Source of the DNA: Saprospiraceae bacterium
GTDB taxonomy: Bacteria; Bacteroidota; Bacteroidia; Chitinophagales; Saprospiraceae
Assembly: GCA_020627705.1 (NCBI GenBank)
Contig: JAHDGJ010000003.1
Coordinates: 62,001 to 126,000 of the forward strand
Direction of reading: 5' to 3'
Length of the DNA: 64,000 bases
Shown: positions 26,001 to 34,547 of the stretch, piece by piece
How positions within the stretch are numbered: position 1 is the first letter of the stretch
Layout: every line of letters starts with the position of its first letter
Notes under the pieces: generated by a model
The model's database searches: none
Seen by the model: the letters and a program-made list of their open reading frames with translations, nothing else
Told to the model about the DNA's origin: nothing
Made by a program: the position numbers and the translations under genes

Positions 26001-28983
26001 CAACCTTGCTTCGCCAAATATCGCAATAAGAACCAAGATTATCTCCATCCTCAACTCTACCTGTCAATAATACATGATAAAATCCTGCATTGGTAAATGT
26101 ATAACTCGGATTATCCAAGGTAGAAACATCATTAAACACTGCTTCGTCACCAAAATTCCACTCTAAGCTTCCAGTTTCATAATTAACAGAGGTATTGGTA
26201 AAATCCCATTCGTTGCACTGGCCCGCTTGGACAAAAGTAAAGTCCAAAACACCATTAGGATTCTCACAATAATCAAGATTACAATTGCCACCATTACAAA
26301 CACCTCCCCCATTAGGATCACACCAGTCAAAAACTACCAAGGTATTCGAAATGTTTTTACATCCATTTAAAGCTGTGACTTCAACATGATAGATTCCAAC
26401 AGCTTTCACGTCTAGCGTCGCATTTGTTTCTCCAGCCATCAAAGTACCATCCATGTACCATTGCCATGAATATCCGACATCTGAGTCGAGGGCATACAAC
26501 AAAGGAAAAGGATCATTTATTGCTAAACAAATTCCTGTTGCATCCGGTGTTGAAATTCTGATATTAGGGATAGGAAGTGTTTCTACTGTAAAGTATGTAT
26601 TGCCTGTACAACCGTTATCATCTGTAACAACCAATTCATAGCTTCCAGGAAATAAATCGGGAGCATCTGCACTCGAAACAAGTACCAAATCTTCATTATA
26701 CCACCGATAGTCGTTGTAATTGCTATTGGTAGTAAACGAACCTGTTTCGTTAGCACAAAGCTCACTAGGTCCTGCAACCACAGGTTCTGGCAAGGCATTT
26801 ATTTTGATTTCCCTGCTTTCACTAAAGCCACATAAATCAACGGTGAGTTGAGCAGTTCCTACTTTACTCCACTGAATTTCTATTTCATTTTTATCTTCTT
26901 CTGTAGTAATAACGCCCATATCCGAAGGGCTTATGGTCCAAGTATAACTTGCGTTTTCAATAAAGTCTGCTACATAACTATGTATTTCTTGATCGCATAC
27001 TTCATTGTTGCCCGCAAGCGAAACTCCAGTAATTGTATTTATACTTTGTGTAAATCTTTCTGATTCACATGGCAATCTATCGTAAAGGGTTTGCGAAACC
27101 ATGAGCTCATATGGCCCAGTAGAAGCCCAAGTAACTGCAATTGGATTCCCCTCAAATTCTTCAATGACACCTCCATTGTTTACATACCAATTAAAGCTAG
27201 CATCAGACAATGTTGTTGATGCCTCATATTGATAAGATGATCCTGGACAAATGGCTAATTCGCCTAGTATGCCCGTGGGAGGAACAGGTCTTTCGATAAT
27301 ATTAATGATCATCTCGACAAAATCATTACAGTAATCATTGGCATTAATGGGCTCGATAATTAACATATAGGCTCCTACCTCAGATGGAAAAGGAATGTTT
27401 ACAGTTTCTGTGTTGTTGAAAGACCAAACCACGACATCGTCTTTGTCTTTTAGTGTCCAATTACTCATTACTTTTCCGATACCTCCAACTTCTAAGGTCG
27501 TGTACTCCTCTATAGATTCAGGACATACTTCAATAGGACCTACTCCCAAAAATTCATCAACTATTCTTATTTGCTTCGAATCTGCTCCTGTACATTCGAA
27601 ATAACAATTTTCATAGTCAACAGATATCTCTGCCATTCCAGGTACATTTCCAGGACTTGACCATTCGACAATAACTTCATTCGTGCCTTGTCCAGAAATA
27701 ATTTGACCAGATGACACAGACCAGTTGTAGTAGGTAGCATTGTAGTCTTGTATGGTGTACACTTCAGTTGATCCTTTGCATACATTTTCGGGTCCCTCAA
27801 TTTTGGCATCACCCGTTATTATGGGGACTTGAGCCAATGCCGGTTCTACACAATAAATCCCATTGCAATTATCCACACTCAACTCAATATTACCCACTGG
27901 ACCTCCTTGCCAATCAATGGATACAAAATTGTCCGAGGTTCCGCCTCCGCCAACAATTACTCCATTGGATGAAACCGTCCAGAAAAACTGAGTACAATCA
28001 GCATCAGAAGTATAGCTTACGGTATCTAACTTGCAAATAGTCCCAACGCAATCAATGATAGGTGTAAGGTTTTGCTCAACAATTACTTCCAGTCTGGAAG
28101 TATCCGTACAAAGGCATTCGTTTTTAGCAATTAACTTCACTTCAAACGTTCCTATATTAGAAAAAACATGCTCTGGATTAGCTTCAATAGAAGTCCCTCC
28201 ATCACCAAAATTCCAATCATAATAAATCGCGCCTAAAGACTCATTCTCAAAACTCACTTCTTGTCCTTGACAAACCGTTAAAACCCCATTTTCTACGCCC
28301 GGCATGGTGTTAAACTCTGCTTCAGGCGAAGCAAGAATTTCCACACATTTCGAAGCACTATTTGCGCATCCACCCCAATCTTCAAAAAAAACATCTACTT
28401 GACCTGTTCCGGCAGAGCCCCAATTTACTACAAGCTCATCCAAACCATTTAATTGCCAAGACTCCGCCCCTGTTACATTCCATTCATACAAGCCTACTTG
28501 ACCAGTACTGTTCCAGTCTGTAGCGTAGTAAGTAACCGTAGTGAATTCACAAACTTTATCACATCCAAAACTTGGACTAGCAGGACAAAAATCCATAGCA
28601 TTAGAATATATTTCTATAAATGGTGTTTCCTGGATATAAAAGTCTGTTTCCAAATATTGAAGTGTATTCCCATTAGGACCAAAAATGAAAATGGGCATTC
28701 CATCATGATCATAAAGGAATGCTTGTGCTGTGTAGGTTCCTGGAGCTAATCCCCAAATTTCTACGCATTGCCCAATGGTATCTACTTGCTCAAAAATCAC
28801 ATTACCTGCAAATTGGAAAACCGTCCATTCAATTAATCCAATTTCTTCAGAATTGGGTTCAACACAAAGAATGGCTCCATCACAAAAGACAGATTCTTGC
28901 ACGATATAATAGGGTTCTGTTTGTGCGGAAATATTTTGAATACAGCTTAGAAGGGCGATTAGTATAAAAGTTAATTTTTTCAT
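23068..28983 (-). CDS. giant PKD/SprB-repeat adhesin with T9SS type B (gliding-associated) C-terminal domain
   Basis: 1,971 residues with signal peptide 1-20. PKD domains are seen at ~250-310 (YYDWNFGDGGTS, IGTFEVKLIAKN), ~940 (EWNFGDEAVFN), ~1030-1090 (WSWDFGDPLSGANN) and ~1115-1165 (WSWDFGDPASGDLN). Ig/HYR-like Cys-containing repeats fill the spaces. An SdrD_B/Cna-B-like segment lies at ~1494-1570 (GVVYLDVNENGILDSGDTP). Two or more SprB-type repeats follow at ~1650-1800 (SCYEANSGSLSIESLSGGKG, SCFNADTGTVSLSSTVGGQG). The last ~95 residues are the CHU_C type B domain (NIFSPNADGSNDEF, LLPGVYVVMFNG). These domains suggest a surface adhesin exported by T9SS. No PorP/SprF gene is adjacent, unlike the locus at 37-40 kb. 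Confidence 0.88.
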   Translation of the reverse strand: MKKLTFILIALLSCIQNISAQTEPYYIVQESVFCDGAILCVEPNSEEIGLIEWTVFQFAGNVIFEQVDTIGQCVEIWGLAPGTYTAQAFLYDHDGMPIFIFGPNGNTLQYLETDFYIQETPFIEIYSNAMDFCPASPSFGCDKVCEFTTVTYYATDWNSTGQVGLYEWNVTGAESWQLNGLDELVVNWGSAGTGQVDVFFEDWGGCANSASKCVEILASPEAEFNTMPGVENGVLTVCQGQEVSFENESLGAIYYDWNFGDGGTSIEANPEHVFSNIGTFEVKLIAKNECLCTDTSRLEVIVEQNLTPIIDCVGTICKLDTVSYTSDADCTQFFWTVSSNGVIVGGGGTSDNFVSIDWQGGPVGNIELSVDNCNGIYCVEPALAQVPIITGDAKIEGPENVCKGSTEVYTIQDYNATYYNWSVSSGQIISGQGTNEVIVEWSSPGNVPGMAEISVDYENCYFECTGADSKQIRIVDEFLGVGPIEVCPESIEEYTTLEVGGIGKVMSNWTLKDKDDVVVWSFNNTETVNIPFPSEVGAYMLIIEPINANDYCNDFVEMIINIIERPVPPTGILGELAICPGSSYQYEASTTLSDASFNWYVNNGGVIEEFEGNPIAVTWASTGPYELMVSQTLYDRLPCESERFTQSINTITGVSLAGNNEVCDQEIHSYVADFIENASYTWTISPSDMGVITTEEDKNEIEIQWSKVGTAQLTVDLCGFSESREIKINALPEPVVAGPSELCANETGSFTTNSNYNDYRWYNEDLVLVSSADAPDLFPGSYELVVTDDNGCTGNTYFTVETLPIPNIRISTPDATGICLAINDPFPLLYALDSDVGYSWQWYMDGTLMAGETNATLDVKAVGIYHVEVTALNGCKNISNTLVVFDWCDPNGGGVCNGGNCNLDYCENPNGVLDFTFVQAGQCNEWDFTNTSVNYETGSLEWNFGDEAVFNDVSTLDNPSYTFTNAGFYHVLLTGRVEDGDNLGSYCDIWRSKVVTVPAAAKFDLDTGCPGEITKFYDNSTFIPGEDIVSWSWDFGDPLSGANNISNDQDPTHIYTEVGSYVVSLEIATASCVSRYIQEITVYPKPEVTIIEPDVLCANTSIEFDGLTSDPIVKWSWDFGDPASGDLNVASVKRAFHSFSTSGSYTVSLTTTNVYGCQETEQIIVEIENNGLNGPIISDQPNPMCDGETAMLTAPSGGVEWLWSTGAITESINITSSDVYNVTITDVNGCMYTPLEYTQELLPKPTSTIRAVSVNEYGQPLMYTYGTYSVCEGEDVYLEVIEKENYSYQWSTSESGSTIEFSEDRGNQLEAGTYEYTVQLTDTNTGCSNTIGPIEIIVNPVPLNVTIVSTPSGYLCGGSNVELEVSSPNNNFTYYWNTGVIGTSTSVSMAGDYYVVAVNQFGCEAESNTIEVNAGPDIGLIPNGCFERCGPDTLCLPNIPNVVSFQWYYEGQQATGPTAMSSDFIIEQSGSYYVEMIDASGCMTTSEEFTVTLIDPIGNIDGVVYLDVNENGILDSGDTPIEGAQVFLSNGSLGDVDSLITNTNGEIIFEEVPSVLYDVSVDVSTLPLGVEPYTNPVGAELLGCDAEVSFEILCQKVCITVQRDTLIEFCHGTNSFEGILIDQDTSFVQTLQTFEGCDSIVNVSAVVYDELQLDFTEGLSCYEANSGSLSIESLSGGKGAYEIFIDGQVIVDPSNELYEVGMHTIEIRDELGCLLTDEFEIVELDEIVAEVNSSPSCFNADTGTVSLSSTVGGQGTYSYELNNQSITDFSTLSLSAGTYNLLVSDALGCSAEVEFEIEEIGPIDFNVTVPELACDETEDLIEVEILSSNVDISWNDGSTDKILTVTQPGTYNFMLENDCQILEEQIRVESEDLENGGFYVPNIFSPNADGSNDEFYFMTNPAAQFEDSQLKILDRWGGLVYSTDDPTAPWDGRFKNKDLLPGVYVVMFNGVLNYCHSSVEHEVHKELTIVK

Positions 28984-29172
28984 GGTGGTACGAAGTTTTC
29001 TAAAGGGAACTTGACTTTAAGACCTAAGTCTTTTTCTTTTCGCTGCTTGATTTGAATCTTTTCTCTGACTTTTTGGCAACATTTGAATAGAAAACTGACA
29101 TTCTTAGAAAAAAAGGGAACCAAATGCGCTTTGGTCACTATTTTGATATTGTATTAGCAAGAAGTACTACTT

Positions 29173-31911
29173 ATGACTTACGATAACTTTACAATAAAGG
29201 CTCAAGAAGCCATTTTGAAGGCACAACAATTGGCCGGGAGCTTGGATCAACAGCAAGTGGATACCACCCATTTGGTTAAAAGCATTATTGATACGGACGA
29301 GCAATTGTCAGAGTTTCTCTTTAATAAAATGGAAGTGAATCTTGCTGTCCTAAAAAGAGAACTTAACAAAGCGTTCGAAAAATTACCTAAAGTATCTGGT
29401 GATGGAATTGGCAAACAATATCTTACCAACGATGCCAATCAAGCTCTCAGCAGAGCTAAAAAGAAAATGAAGGATTTTGGGGATGACTATATATCCCTGG
29501 AATTAATTCTTGTTGGTATTATATCAGGAAAAGACAAGGCTTCCAAAATCTTAAAAGATCTTGGAGCGTCAGAGAAAAATCTAAAACTAGCTATTGAAGA
29601 ATTAAGAAAAGGAAGAAAAGTGACAGAACAATCAGATCAAGAATTCAATGCCTTGAAAAAGTATGCCATTAATTTATGTGAGCGTGCGGAAACAGGAAAA
29701 CTAGATCCTATCATTGGACGAGATGAAGAAATAAGAAGAATCCTTCACATCTTAAGTAGAAGAAAAAAGAACAACCCCATTCTTATAGGAGAGGCTGGAG
29801 TCGGTAAGACAGCTATTGTTGAGGGTATTGCTTGGAGAATTGTGAAACAGGATATTCCTGAAAACTTAGCCTCCAAAAGAATTTTTACATTGGATTTAGC
29901 CGCGCTGGTTGCAGGGGCAAAATTTAAAGGAGAATTTGAAGAAAGGTTAAAGGCCGTTATTAAAGAGGTACAGCAAGCTGATGGAGAAATTATTCTATTT
30001 ATCGATGAAATTCACACTTTGATAGGTACCGGTGGAGGAAACGGTGCTATGGATGCAGCCAACATATTAAAACCGGCTTTGGCAAGAGGTGAATTGCGCA
30101 CAATAGGGGCAACCACACTTGATGAATACCAAAAACATTTCGAAAAGGACAAAGCTTTGGTTCGAAGGTTTCAAACGGTATACATTGATGAACCCTCTGT
30201 AGAAGACACGATCAGTATCCTGAGAGGAATTCAAGATAAATACGAAGTGTACCACAAAATGGACATTCTTGACGAAGCGTTGGTTGCGGCTGTCGAATTG
30301 TCTCATAGATATATAACAGAGCGTAAACTTCCAGACAAAGCGATTGACCTCATTGATGAAGCGGCAGCCAAACTAAGGCTAGAGTTGGATTCTGTTCCGG
30401 AAGAAATAGATGAAATGGACAGAAAATTGAGGCAGCTAGAAATAGAACGTGAAACTGTCAAAAGAGAAAAAAATGAAAAGAAGCTTAAGTCAATTACCGA
30501 ACAAATTGCTAACACAAAAGAAAAACTAGACAGTGTGCGTGCGGCATGGAAAAGTGAAAAAGAAATAGTTGACGAAATACAAAAGATAAAAAAGGACATT
30601 GAAGACCTGGAACATTTAGCCCAAGTAGCGGAAAGAGAAAGCGACTTTGCTAAAGTTGCAAAAATTCAACATGGAGACATAAAGGCAAAAGAAGAATTGC
30701 TCAAAAAAGCGGAAGCCAAATTGGACAAACTTCCGGAAGGCTCAAGATTTACCAATGAAGAAGTTACTGGCAATGACATTGCAGAAGTAATTGCTAAGTG
30801 GACTGGAATTCCTGTTACAAAAATGATGAAGTCCGAAAAAGAAAGACTTCTGCATTTGGAAGATGAAATTGGCAAAAGATTGATTGGGCAAAAAAAAGCA
30901 GTGGTAGCGGTGAGTGATGCTATTCGAAGATCACGAGCGGGACTTTCTGATCCAAATAAACCCATCGGATCATTCATATTTTTGGGACCAACTGGAGTGG
31001 GTAAAACCGAGTTAGCCAAATCCTTAGCGGAAGTTCTTTTTGACGACGACAAAGCAATTACTCGTATAGACATGAGTGAATATCAAGAAAAGCACAGTGT
31101 ATCTCGTTTGGTTGGAGCGCCTCCTGGTTATGTAGGTTATGATGAAGGAGGCCAACTTACTGAAGCGGTTAGAAGAAGGCCCTATTCCATTATTCTACTT
31201 GATGAAATAGAAAAAGCACATCCTGATACATTTAATATCCTATTACAAGTGTTGGATGATGGAAGATTGACGGACAACAAAGGAAGAGTCGCTAATTTTA
31301 AAAACACTATCATAATCATGACTTCCAATATGGGAGCTCCAACTATTCTAGAAAATTTCGAAGATCTGGAGGCCGTTGGAGATGAGCACAAACAAGATAT
31401 TATAGAGACGACTCGTCTTGAGGTTTTTGAAGCGCTGAAAGAAAATTTAAGGCCAGAATTTTTGAATCGTATTGATGACAAAATCATGTTTCTTCCTTTG
31501 ACCAAAGAAGAAATTAAAAAGATTGCGTTTTTAGTTCTGAAGAAAACCAAAAAGAATCTTGCCAAACAAGAGATAGCCATTGAGTTTTCTGATTCGGCGA
31601 TGGATTTATTAGCAGATCTTGGTTATGATCCACAATTTGGTGCTCGACCCCTGAAGCGAGTAATTCAAAAAGAGATCATAAACGAATTGTCTAAACAAGT
31701 GCTAAGTGGTGCATATGGTCCGGGCGACACCATCTACATAGGTACGGATAACAAAGGGTTTACATTTTCGGAAGAAGAATCCAAGTCCAAAACCAAACCA
31801 AAAGTTGAAAAAAAGAAAGGCAAAGAAAGTGATTTAGCCAAACTCAAAAAAGCCACAAAGGATGTGGAAGATGCCGTGAAGGATGTCAAAAAGGATAAAG
31901 ACAAAGAGTAA
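29173..31911 (+). CDS. clpB: ATP-dependent disaggregase ClpB
   Basis: Hsp100 hexameric chaperone that threads aggregated proteins with DnaK. 912 residues: Clp_N repeats (1-145; MTYDNFTIKAQEAILKAQQL), NBD1 with Walker A GEAGVGKT (~206) and FIDEIH, the coiled-coil middle domain that marks ClpB (~400-530), NBD2 with GPTGVGKTE (~604), the pore motif GYVGYDEGG, and the D2-small domain (FGARPLKRVIQKEI). The family usually ends near 860-870; here ~45 extra residues rich in Lys, Asp and Glu (KPKVEKKKGKESDLAKLKKA) follow. The gene is divergent from the adhesin across 189 bases, in which I see no clear heat-shock element, and ends in a strong terminator. Confidence 0.97.
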   Translation: MTYDNFTIKAQEAILKAQQLAGSLDQQQVDTTHLVKSIIDTDEQLSEFLFNKMEVNLAVLKRELNKAFEKLPKVSGDGIGKQYLTNDANQALSRAKKKMKDFGDDYISLELILVGIISGKDKASKILKDLGASEKNLKLAIEELRKGRKVTEQSDQEFNALKKYAINLCERAETGKLDPIIGRDEEIRRILHILSRRKKNNPILIGEAGVGKTAIVEGIAWRIVKQDIPENLASKRIFTLDLAALVAGAKFKGEFEERLKAVIKEVQQADGEIILFIDEIHTLIGTGGGNGAMDAANILKPALARGELRTIGATTLDEYQKHFEKDKALVRRFQTVYIDEPSVEDTISILRGIQDKYEVYHKMDILDEALVAAVELSHRYITERKLPDKAIDLIDEAAAKLRLELDSVPEEIDEMDRKLRQLEIERETVKREKNEKKLKSITEQIANTKEKLDSVRAAWKSEKEIVDEIQKIKKDIEDLEHLAQVAERESDFAKVAKIQHGDIKAKEELLKKAEAKLDKLPEGSRFTNEEVTGNDIAEVIAKWTGIPVTKMMKSEKERLLHLEDEIGKRLIGQKKAVVAVSDAIRRSRAGLSDPNKPIGSFIFLGPTGVGKTELAKSLAEVLFDDDKAITRIDMSEYQEKHSVSRLVGAPPGYVGYDEGGQLTEAVRRRPYSIILLDEIEKAHPDTFNILLQVLDDGRLTDNKGRVANFKNTIIIMTSNMGAPTILENFEDLEAVGDEHKQDIIETTRLEVFEALKENLRPEFLNRIDDKIMFLPLTKEEIKKIAFLVLKKTKKNLAKQEIAIEFSDSAMDLLADLGYDPQFGARPLKRVIQKEIINELSKQVLSGAYGPGDTIYIGTDNKGFTFSEEESKSKTKPKVEKKKGKESDLAKLKKATKDVEDAVKDVKKDKDKE

Positions 31912-31947
31912 AAAAATGGGGGCGAAATTTTCGCCCCCATTTTTTTT
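31911..31947 (+). terminator. bidirectional terminator between clpB and the M56 peptidase gene
   Basis: A GC-rich inverted repeat: GGGGGCG (31918-31924) and CGCCCCC (31932-31938), extended outward by A-T pairs, with a T run on the plus side and the matching A run giving a T run on the minus strand. It can end both convergent genes; the M56 stop is inside the T run. Confidence 0.92.
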
Positions 31948-33985
31948 AAATCGTTCTTAATCTTCGACTTTCTTGTCCTTGCAATTCAAACTCGAGCTTG
32001 GTTTTACCTGTTAAAGGAAAACCCGTAAGCTTTTCGTACAAGCGCAAATATTTCTGGTGAATATTTCGAGGCATTTTGTCTCGATTAATTTTCAAATGTT
32101 TTTTTGTCAACTCTATCTTATTGAGCTTCCCTATTTCTAAGAGTCCATCCCTATTCAATTCTTTATGCAGTTTAGAATAAGAACTGTTTCTGTTAGTAAA
32201 ATTATTATGATTAAAATTTAATGGAAGATCATTGTGAAAATCAAAGGGTCGCAAATTTTCAAGGTCTTTGAGTTTTTGAAAATTTTTGTCATGTTCGAGT
32301 TTATGAATTTCAAAATTTCCTTCATGAATTTTTTCCATTGCTTCAGCAAGACTCTTTTCTATATCTTCTTCAAAATTTAAGCCCTGAGGAAATTCAAACT
32401 CATAATCTTTAAATTTCCTTTTAACGGACTTTTGAAACTCCTTTATCTTTTGTTTGAATTCTTCTGGGCCATCTCCTTCTTCCCAATCAAATGCAGATGC
32501 CAAGGCCTCATCTGGAAATATCCAAACATTTGAATTCTCATCTAATTGTGGAAAATTGTAATGTTGAATATGCCAATCCTCTAAATGTTCAAGATTTTCG
32601 AACATCTCCGCAAATTCTTCGGATTTACCTTCGAGTAATTCTTGATAATTTCCACCAAAGTATAATTGCATTTGATCGTTTTCTTCATCAATATTTAATT
32701 GATCCAATCTATTGGTGAGTCGATCGATTAATTCTTGATGCTCCACATATTCTGATTTGGGAATCTTACGTCCATCTATCGACAGTCTTTGAATACCCTC
32801 TTCATTCATTTCCAACTCTACTTCCTCATCATTCTTTTTGATTCGAATGTCAATCTGTTTTTCAACGGATTTAGGGATAGTATCCTCTACCAGTCGATTC
32901 AAAGTCAATGCCGTTTCATCAAGAGCTAAAGGCGCTATTTCGGCAGCATTCATAAGAGGTTCCATTTCATTTACCCATCGGTCATTTTTGATGGTAAAAG
33001 AAAAAATGACAAACAACGACAAAACTAAAATGGTGGTTAGAAGCTTTGTTTTAAAATTTACTTTGCTTTGTTTCATATTTAAAATTCTTTTGATCCTATT
33101 TGATAAGGTGTGTGCATTAGTGCTTAGAGGCATAGCTAATACAGGTGGTTTTTGCCAACTTAGTTCTTGCAGTTTGACCAAAATTTTGGCATACTGCATA
33201 TCATCAAAATATTTCAATGCGAACTGATCGCAACATAATTCTCTTTCATTCTTAATATTTCTTGAAATCCACCACACCACTGGATGATAATAGAAAAGGG
33301 TTTCTATTAATGATTGGCCCAAGTTGACGATAAAATCATTGCGTAAAATATGCCCAATTTCATGATCTAAAATTGCCTCAATTTCTTGAACTTCCAGTTG
33401 GTTTAAAATCCCAATAGGCAATAAGATAATTGATCGAAACCAACCAAAACTTACAGGTGATGAAACATAAGAAGACTCATAGACAGAAATATTTTTTGAG
33501 GAATTCCATCGGTTTTTACATTCCTCCAAAAGACGGCTTAAAAAAACGTTTTCGTGAGTATTTCTTTTTTGGGCAATAAATTTTAGGTGCAAAAAATTTA
33601 AAAGCAGCCTTAAACTCAATACCAATACCCCTGTAATCCAGACAATAAAAACTAAAGGCCTAAATGATGCAAATAATATTTCCTGCTCGTATTGATCTGA
33701 ACCTGTGGTATATAACAAATTAGATATTTCGTACCAACTTCCTTCAAAACTCAATGTTGCATTTTGTGCTACATTCGAAAAATACAAAAATGTGCAAATG
33801 CCACTTACCAGGAGAAGCATCAATGCCATTAAACTTAAATGATATCTTAATCTAACATTAGCTATAGGGGCTACTCTTAATGCCAACCATAATACCAAAC
33901 CAATCATTACCCCTTGCCACAACGAATGCAAAACGGTAAGGCTAATGGCATTTGCCATATCACTGCTGAATATAGACTCCATCAT
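31946..33985 (-). CDS. M56 family (BlaR1/MecR1-like) membrane metallopeptidase
   Basis: 679 residues. Four N-terminal helices surround the M56 domain with the zinc site DHEIGHILRNDF (HExxH at ~206) and the third-ligand region NERELCCDQFALKYF. A further helix follows at ~317-337 (LLTTILVLSLFVIFSF). In staphylococcal BlaR1 an outer penicillin-binding domain follows; here the last ~340 residues are highly charged, with no SxxK-type serine motif. In the family, signal-driven activation of the peptidase leads to loss of the BlaI repressor, whose gene lies 3 bases upstream. The signal sensed is therefore unknown, and beta-lactam sensing is not supported by this sequence. Confidence 0.9.
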   Translation of the reverse strand: MMESIFSSDMANAISLTVLHSLWQGVMIGLVLWLALRVAPIANVRLRYHLSLMALMLLLVSGICTFLYFSNVAQNATLSFEGSWYEISNLLYTTGSDQYEQEILFASFRPLVFIVWITGVLVLSLRLLLNFLHLKFIAQKRNTHENVFLSRLLEECKNRWNSSKNISVYESSYVSSPVSFGWFRSIILLPIGILNQLEVQEIEAILDHEIGHILRNDFIVNLGQSLIETLFYYHPVVWWISRNIKNERELCCDQFALKYFDDMQYAKILVKLQELSWQKPPVLAMPLSTNAHTLSNRIKRILNMKQSKVNFKTKLLTTILVLSLFVIFSFTIKNDRWVNEMEPLMNAAEIAPLALDETALTLNRLVEDTIPKSVEKQIDIRIKKNDEEVELEMNEEGIQRLSIDGRKIPKSEYVEHQELIDRLTNRLDQLNIDEENDQMQLYFGGNYQELLEGKSEEFAEMFENLEHLEDWHIQHYNFPQLDENSNVWIFPDEALASAFDWEEGDGPEEFKQKIKEFQKSVKRKFKDYEFEFPQGLNFEEDIEKSLAEAMEKIHEGNFEIHKLEHDKNFQKLKDLENLRPFDFHNDLPLNFNHNNFTNRNSSYSKLHKELNRDGLLEIGKLNKIELTKKHLKINRDKMPRNIHQKYLRLYEKLTGFPLTGKTKLEFELQGQESRRLRTI

Positions 33986-33988
33986 TAT

Positions 33989-34357
33989 TTATTGATTTTC
34001 AAGTTTGTTGATTAATTTTTTAATCTCTTCAAGTTCTTCTTTAGTCGTTTTACTTCCACCCAATGCTTGCATGACCAATTTACTTGTCGAGCCTTGAAAT
34101 GTCGCCTTGATAAATTCATTCAGAAGTCCTTTCTTGGTACTTTCTTCATTTGCTATTGCATAATAGATATGCCCTCTGCCTTCCGCCTTTCGTTTAACCA
34201 ATCCTTTTTGATACATGATTTGCATTGTTTTTAGCGTCGTTGTATATCCAACCACTCTTAAAGATTGAAGTTTTTGGTTGATCTCCCTTACGGTTGATCC
34301 GCCTTGAGTCCAAAGAAGTTGTAAGATTTCTAATTCTGCCTCTGAAGGTTTTTTCAT
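33989..34357 (-). CDS. BlaI/MecI/CopY family transcriptional repressor
   Basis: 122 residues from the ATG at 34357 (a GTG eight codons upstream is in frame; MKKPSEAELEILQLLW is the standard family start). The N-terminal winged helix (TVREINQKLQ, TTLKTMQIMYQKGLVKRKAEGRG) binds operator DNA as a dimer. The C-terminal part (FIKATFQGSTSKLVMQALGG, LEEIKKLINKLENQ) is the dimerisation region cut by the partner peptidase. Three TACGA-N6-TCGTA palindromes lie 15-83 bases upstream, so autoregulation is likely. The divergent histidine kinase may share this control. Confidence 0.93.
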   Translation of the reverse strand: MKKPSEAELEILQLLWTQGGSTVREINQKLQSLRVVGYTTTLKTMQIMYQKGLVKRKAEGRGHIYYAIANEESTKKGLLNEFIKATFQGSTSKLVMQALGGSKTTKEELEEIKKLINKLENQ

Positions 34358-34371
34358 GGTGTGATTTTTAA

Positions 34372-34440
34372 TACGAAACACATCGTAATTATCTACGAAT
34401 ATAATCGTAGTTCGTGAAACTTACTACGAACAGATTCGTA
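34372..34440. promoter_or_regulatory. three BlaI-type operators, TACGA-N6-TCGTA
   Basis: Perfect 16-base inverted repeats at 34372-34387, 34394-34409 (extended to CTACGA/TCGTAG, 34393-34410) and 34425-34440, all with a 6-base spacer. BlaI/MecI operators in other phyla are also short dyads with TAC...GTA ends. On the minus strand TAAGTTTC (34416-34423), seven of eight bases of the -7 consensus, falls between the second and third sites, where a bound repressor would block RNA polymerase. Binding by the adjacent BlaI protein is inference. Confidence 0.8.
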
Positions 34441-34547
34441 TTAATAATTCTTTAACAAATGCAACGTTTTTTTAATATATCAATCTTAGATTTATTGCCT
34501 TATTCGGTATTGTAGCGTCCTTTTTACGAAATTGATTTAGACCGAAC

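Noticed and set aside
30666-31073. 135-codon minus-strand frame inside clpB, and the similar one at 31182-31580
   Set aside because: Both are Ser-rich antisense translations of conserved ATPase sequence without a promoter, start context or domain.
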